Assembly: GCA_963701015.1 (NCBI GenBank)
Contig: OY969556.1
Location: 3,596,001-3,660,000, forward strand
Direction: 5' to 3'
DNA length: 64,000 nucleotides
Source: MFD09286-c1 sp963701015
GTDB lineage: Bacteria > Bacteroidota > Bacteroidia > Bacteroidales > DTGW01
Both the position numbers and the translations under genes were made by a program. Shown here one piece after another: positions 63,601-64,000 of the stretch. Each line of letters starts with the position of its first letter. Within the stretch, counting starts at the first letter, position 1. Below the pieces are notes generated by a model that was not told the DNA's origin, did not search any database, and saw only the letters and a program-made list of their open reading frames with translations.

Positions 63601-63996
63601 TTGGATAAAACAACATTTACGCAAGCCAATCTGGGCAATAACACTGTTAAATTAACAGTCACTGATAGTTCAAACAATGTTAGTTATTGCAATGCAAATG
63701 TATTGGTAACAAAGGGAACATTTATTGCCCAAACTGTAATTCAGGATTTCAATATTTGGCCAAATCCAACAACCGATAATACAAATATCAGATATGTATT
63801 GAGTAAATCATCTTCAATAGAAATATCAGTTGTTGATTTGCAAGGTAAAGTTGTTGACAATATTCTTCAAGCCAATAGAAATGCAGGTGAATATACATTT
63901 GTATGGAATAGCTCAAACATTGCCAAAGGCACTTATATTATAACCTTCAAAGGAAATGATGGAGTAATTGGTCGTAAAATGCTTATAAAACAATAA
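60694..63996 (+). CDS. Large surface protein: four DPGxG repeats, seven PKD-like domains, T9SS tail
   Basis: An 1100-residue protein. After the signal peptide (about 1-24, ending LAQ) are four repeats of about 75-80 residues, each starting with E(Y/F)F(F/I/Y)D-D-PG-G (AEYFFDTDPGVGKGT, GEYFFDTDPGVGKGT, GEYFIDSDPGMGKAT, LEFFYDKDPGVGNG). About seven PKD-like domains follow (about 330-915), each with a W-x-F-G-D-G or similar core (YYWDFGDG, WFFGDG, WSFGDG, WNFGDS, WDFGDS). An HYR-like region with DNCSSTIKLSLDKTTF comes next, then a T9SS sorting domain (IWPNPTTDNTNIRYVL to GRKMLIKQ). It is a likely cell-surface adhesin or matrix protein. The stop is at 63994-63996. Confidence 0.85.
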   Translation: MKKIVRLRTYILFALLGLSTYSLAQTSIMHAEYFFDTDPGVGKGTALTITPNDSINLNKSITLSGLSIGPHEIFIRFQNSGNSWSLSESRWFNVVATPTFPSYQITGGEYFFDTDPGVGKGTPIVTGTLDSVSINPSIPITSLPVGPHNLFCRFKNSNGTWGDFDTKSFVVMSISNSTSAKLNYGEYFIDSDPGMGKATPITFVKTDSLKSNFAINLGTGLTNGVHNITIRLRDSIGKWTLAESRFFNVLPAPEKTAPLASLEFFYDKDPGVGNGFVLQSLGNKDSININAQALVNSSLTSGSHIIMIRAKDSIGRYSMVNAKQFYICSVFPVANFTATYVSFDSTVSFTSQTTGADANTQYYWDFNGDGANDNSFQNPDYKYTNPGVYNVRLITTNGGVCGDTIIKKVIATNDTCHLTSAFIFQPKVTSNEVDFQDQSSGSIGSYYWDFGDGFTSTQKNPIHIYKLAGNYQVSLAIKNGSNSCTDFSSKVITVGTSGCQASFTDIVDTTKAAFTNNSLGGSDLRYFWFFGDGSYSLDENPSHVFANNAEYNVSLTISKADGTCSSQTNKYIQIGQVKCNASFTYFVDSTSNLVYFSDQIVGPSTNLFWSFGDGKNSVQNNPTHAYAHPGYYTVGLNTFNANNYCMDYYEQTILVGNANNDCVADFIYQADTTSGKVNFYDASKGDIIGYIWNFGDSYELAQKNPQYTYAPAGYKNVCLTVVNSNAITSFKCKPVYSGPNPIRNCKADFTYTIDSASNHGYFNDLSVGLSPTSSDNTWNWDLGNGIKATTQNGDITYGSSGYYIVSLRVSNSITGCSSKAIKIVGIGNTNRPIKAGYGYDVKTSGTKADGYPVDFTGAGVGDHARLRWDFGDSTSSSNSDTTTLTPTHYFTLPGTYNVCLTIENQLTGDSDVYCENVSTKVSCTNDITPPTVYCKNIIIGLNAAGQANITPQMVDSLSYDNCSSTIKLSLDKTTFTQANLGNNTVKLTVTDSSNNVSYCNANVLVTKGTFIAQTVIQDFNIWPNPTTDNTNIRYVLSKSSSIEISVVDLQGKVVDNILQANRNAGEYTFVWNSSNIAKGTYIITFKGNDGVIGRKMLIKQ

Positions 63997-64000
63997 AGAT

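Noticed and set aside
57158..64000. A polysaccharide utilisation locus
   Set aside because: No SusC/SusD pair or active glycoside hydrolase is present; only a GH78 homogue without catalytic residues and a CBM9-like protein.

Overview
The window is a stretch of an AT-rich Bacteroidota (Bacteroidetes) chromosome. Evidence for the phylum: carboxypeptidase-D-type TonB receptors, a fused LpxC/FabZ, families largely confined to the phylum (DUF4834, DUF5723, DUF4249-like, YraN), type IX secretion (T9SS) sorting tails on two proteins, few Shine-Dalgarno sites, and several TAnnTTTG promoter elements. I cannot name the genus. A free-living or sediment-type member of the Bacteroidales or a neighbouring order fits best.

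Layout. 1-2.4 kb: edge-truncated lipoprotein, a 13-bp tandem repeat, a DMT permease, and a decayed ECF sigma factor. 2.5-6.8 kb: secreted protein, TonB receptor and DUF4249-like lipoprotein. 6.9-8.2 kb: argG with its own terminator. 8.3-15.8 kb: a run of minus-strand envelope and housekeeping genes. 16.7-25.8 kb: a glycogen operon (debranching enzyme, GT4 glycosyltransferase, GH57 protein with a lysine-rich tail, and a very large glycogen synthase/glucan phosphorylase fusion). 26.1-34.8 kb: two thioredoxin-fold lipoproteins, then the lipid A genes lpxH, lpxD, lpxC/fabZ and lpxA, with a thioesterase and an HD hydrolase among them. 35.1-37.2 kb: START, DedA and YdcF proteins. 37.3-45.0 kb: a minus-strand operon of TetR, ECF sigma, membrane partner, LolA-like protein, two FtsX permeases, an ABC ATPase and an outer-membrane barrel. 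It has a near-perfect TetR-type operator upstream and an S23 four-helix gene lodged inside. 45.1-51.5 kb: YwqK-like lipoprotein, coaD, TlpA-like protein, a decayed TPR gene, tRNA-Gln, YfiR and a TonB receptor. 51.5-58.2 kb: PafA-like phosphatase homologue, DHOD-like protein, GH78 homologue and a CBM9-like T9SS protein. 58.2-64 kb: two tandem paralogues, a beta-helix protein, and a large PKD/T9SS protein.

Two themes stand out. First, several enzymes keep their fold but have lost catalytic residues: the PafA-like protein, the GH78 homologue, the GH57 protein, and two thioredoxin-like proteins. Second, four otherwise intact genes are each broken by one apparent single-base indel, three or all of them in short homopolymers. 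One is lpxA, normally needed for lipid A synthesis, so I suspect sequencing or assembly errors rather than true pseudogenes. Residue assignments rest on remembered family motifs and by-eye alignment; no searches were run.
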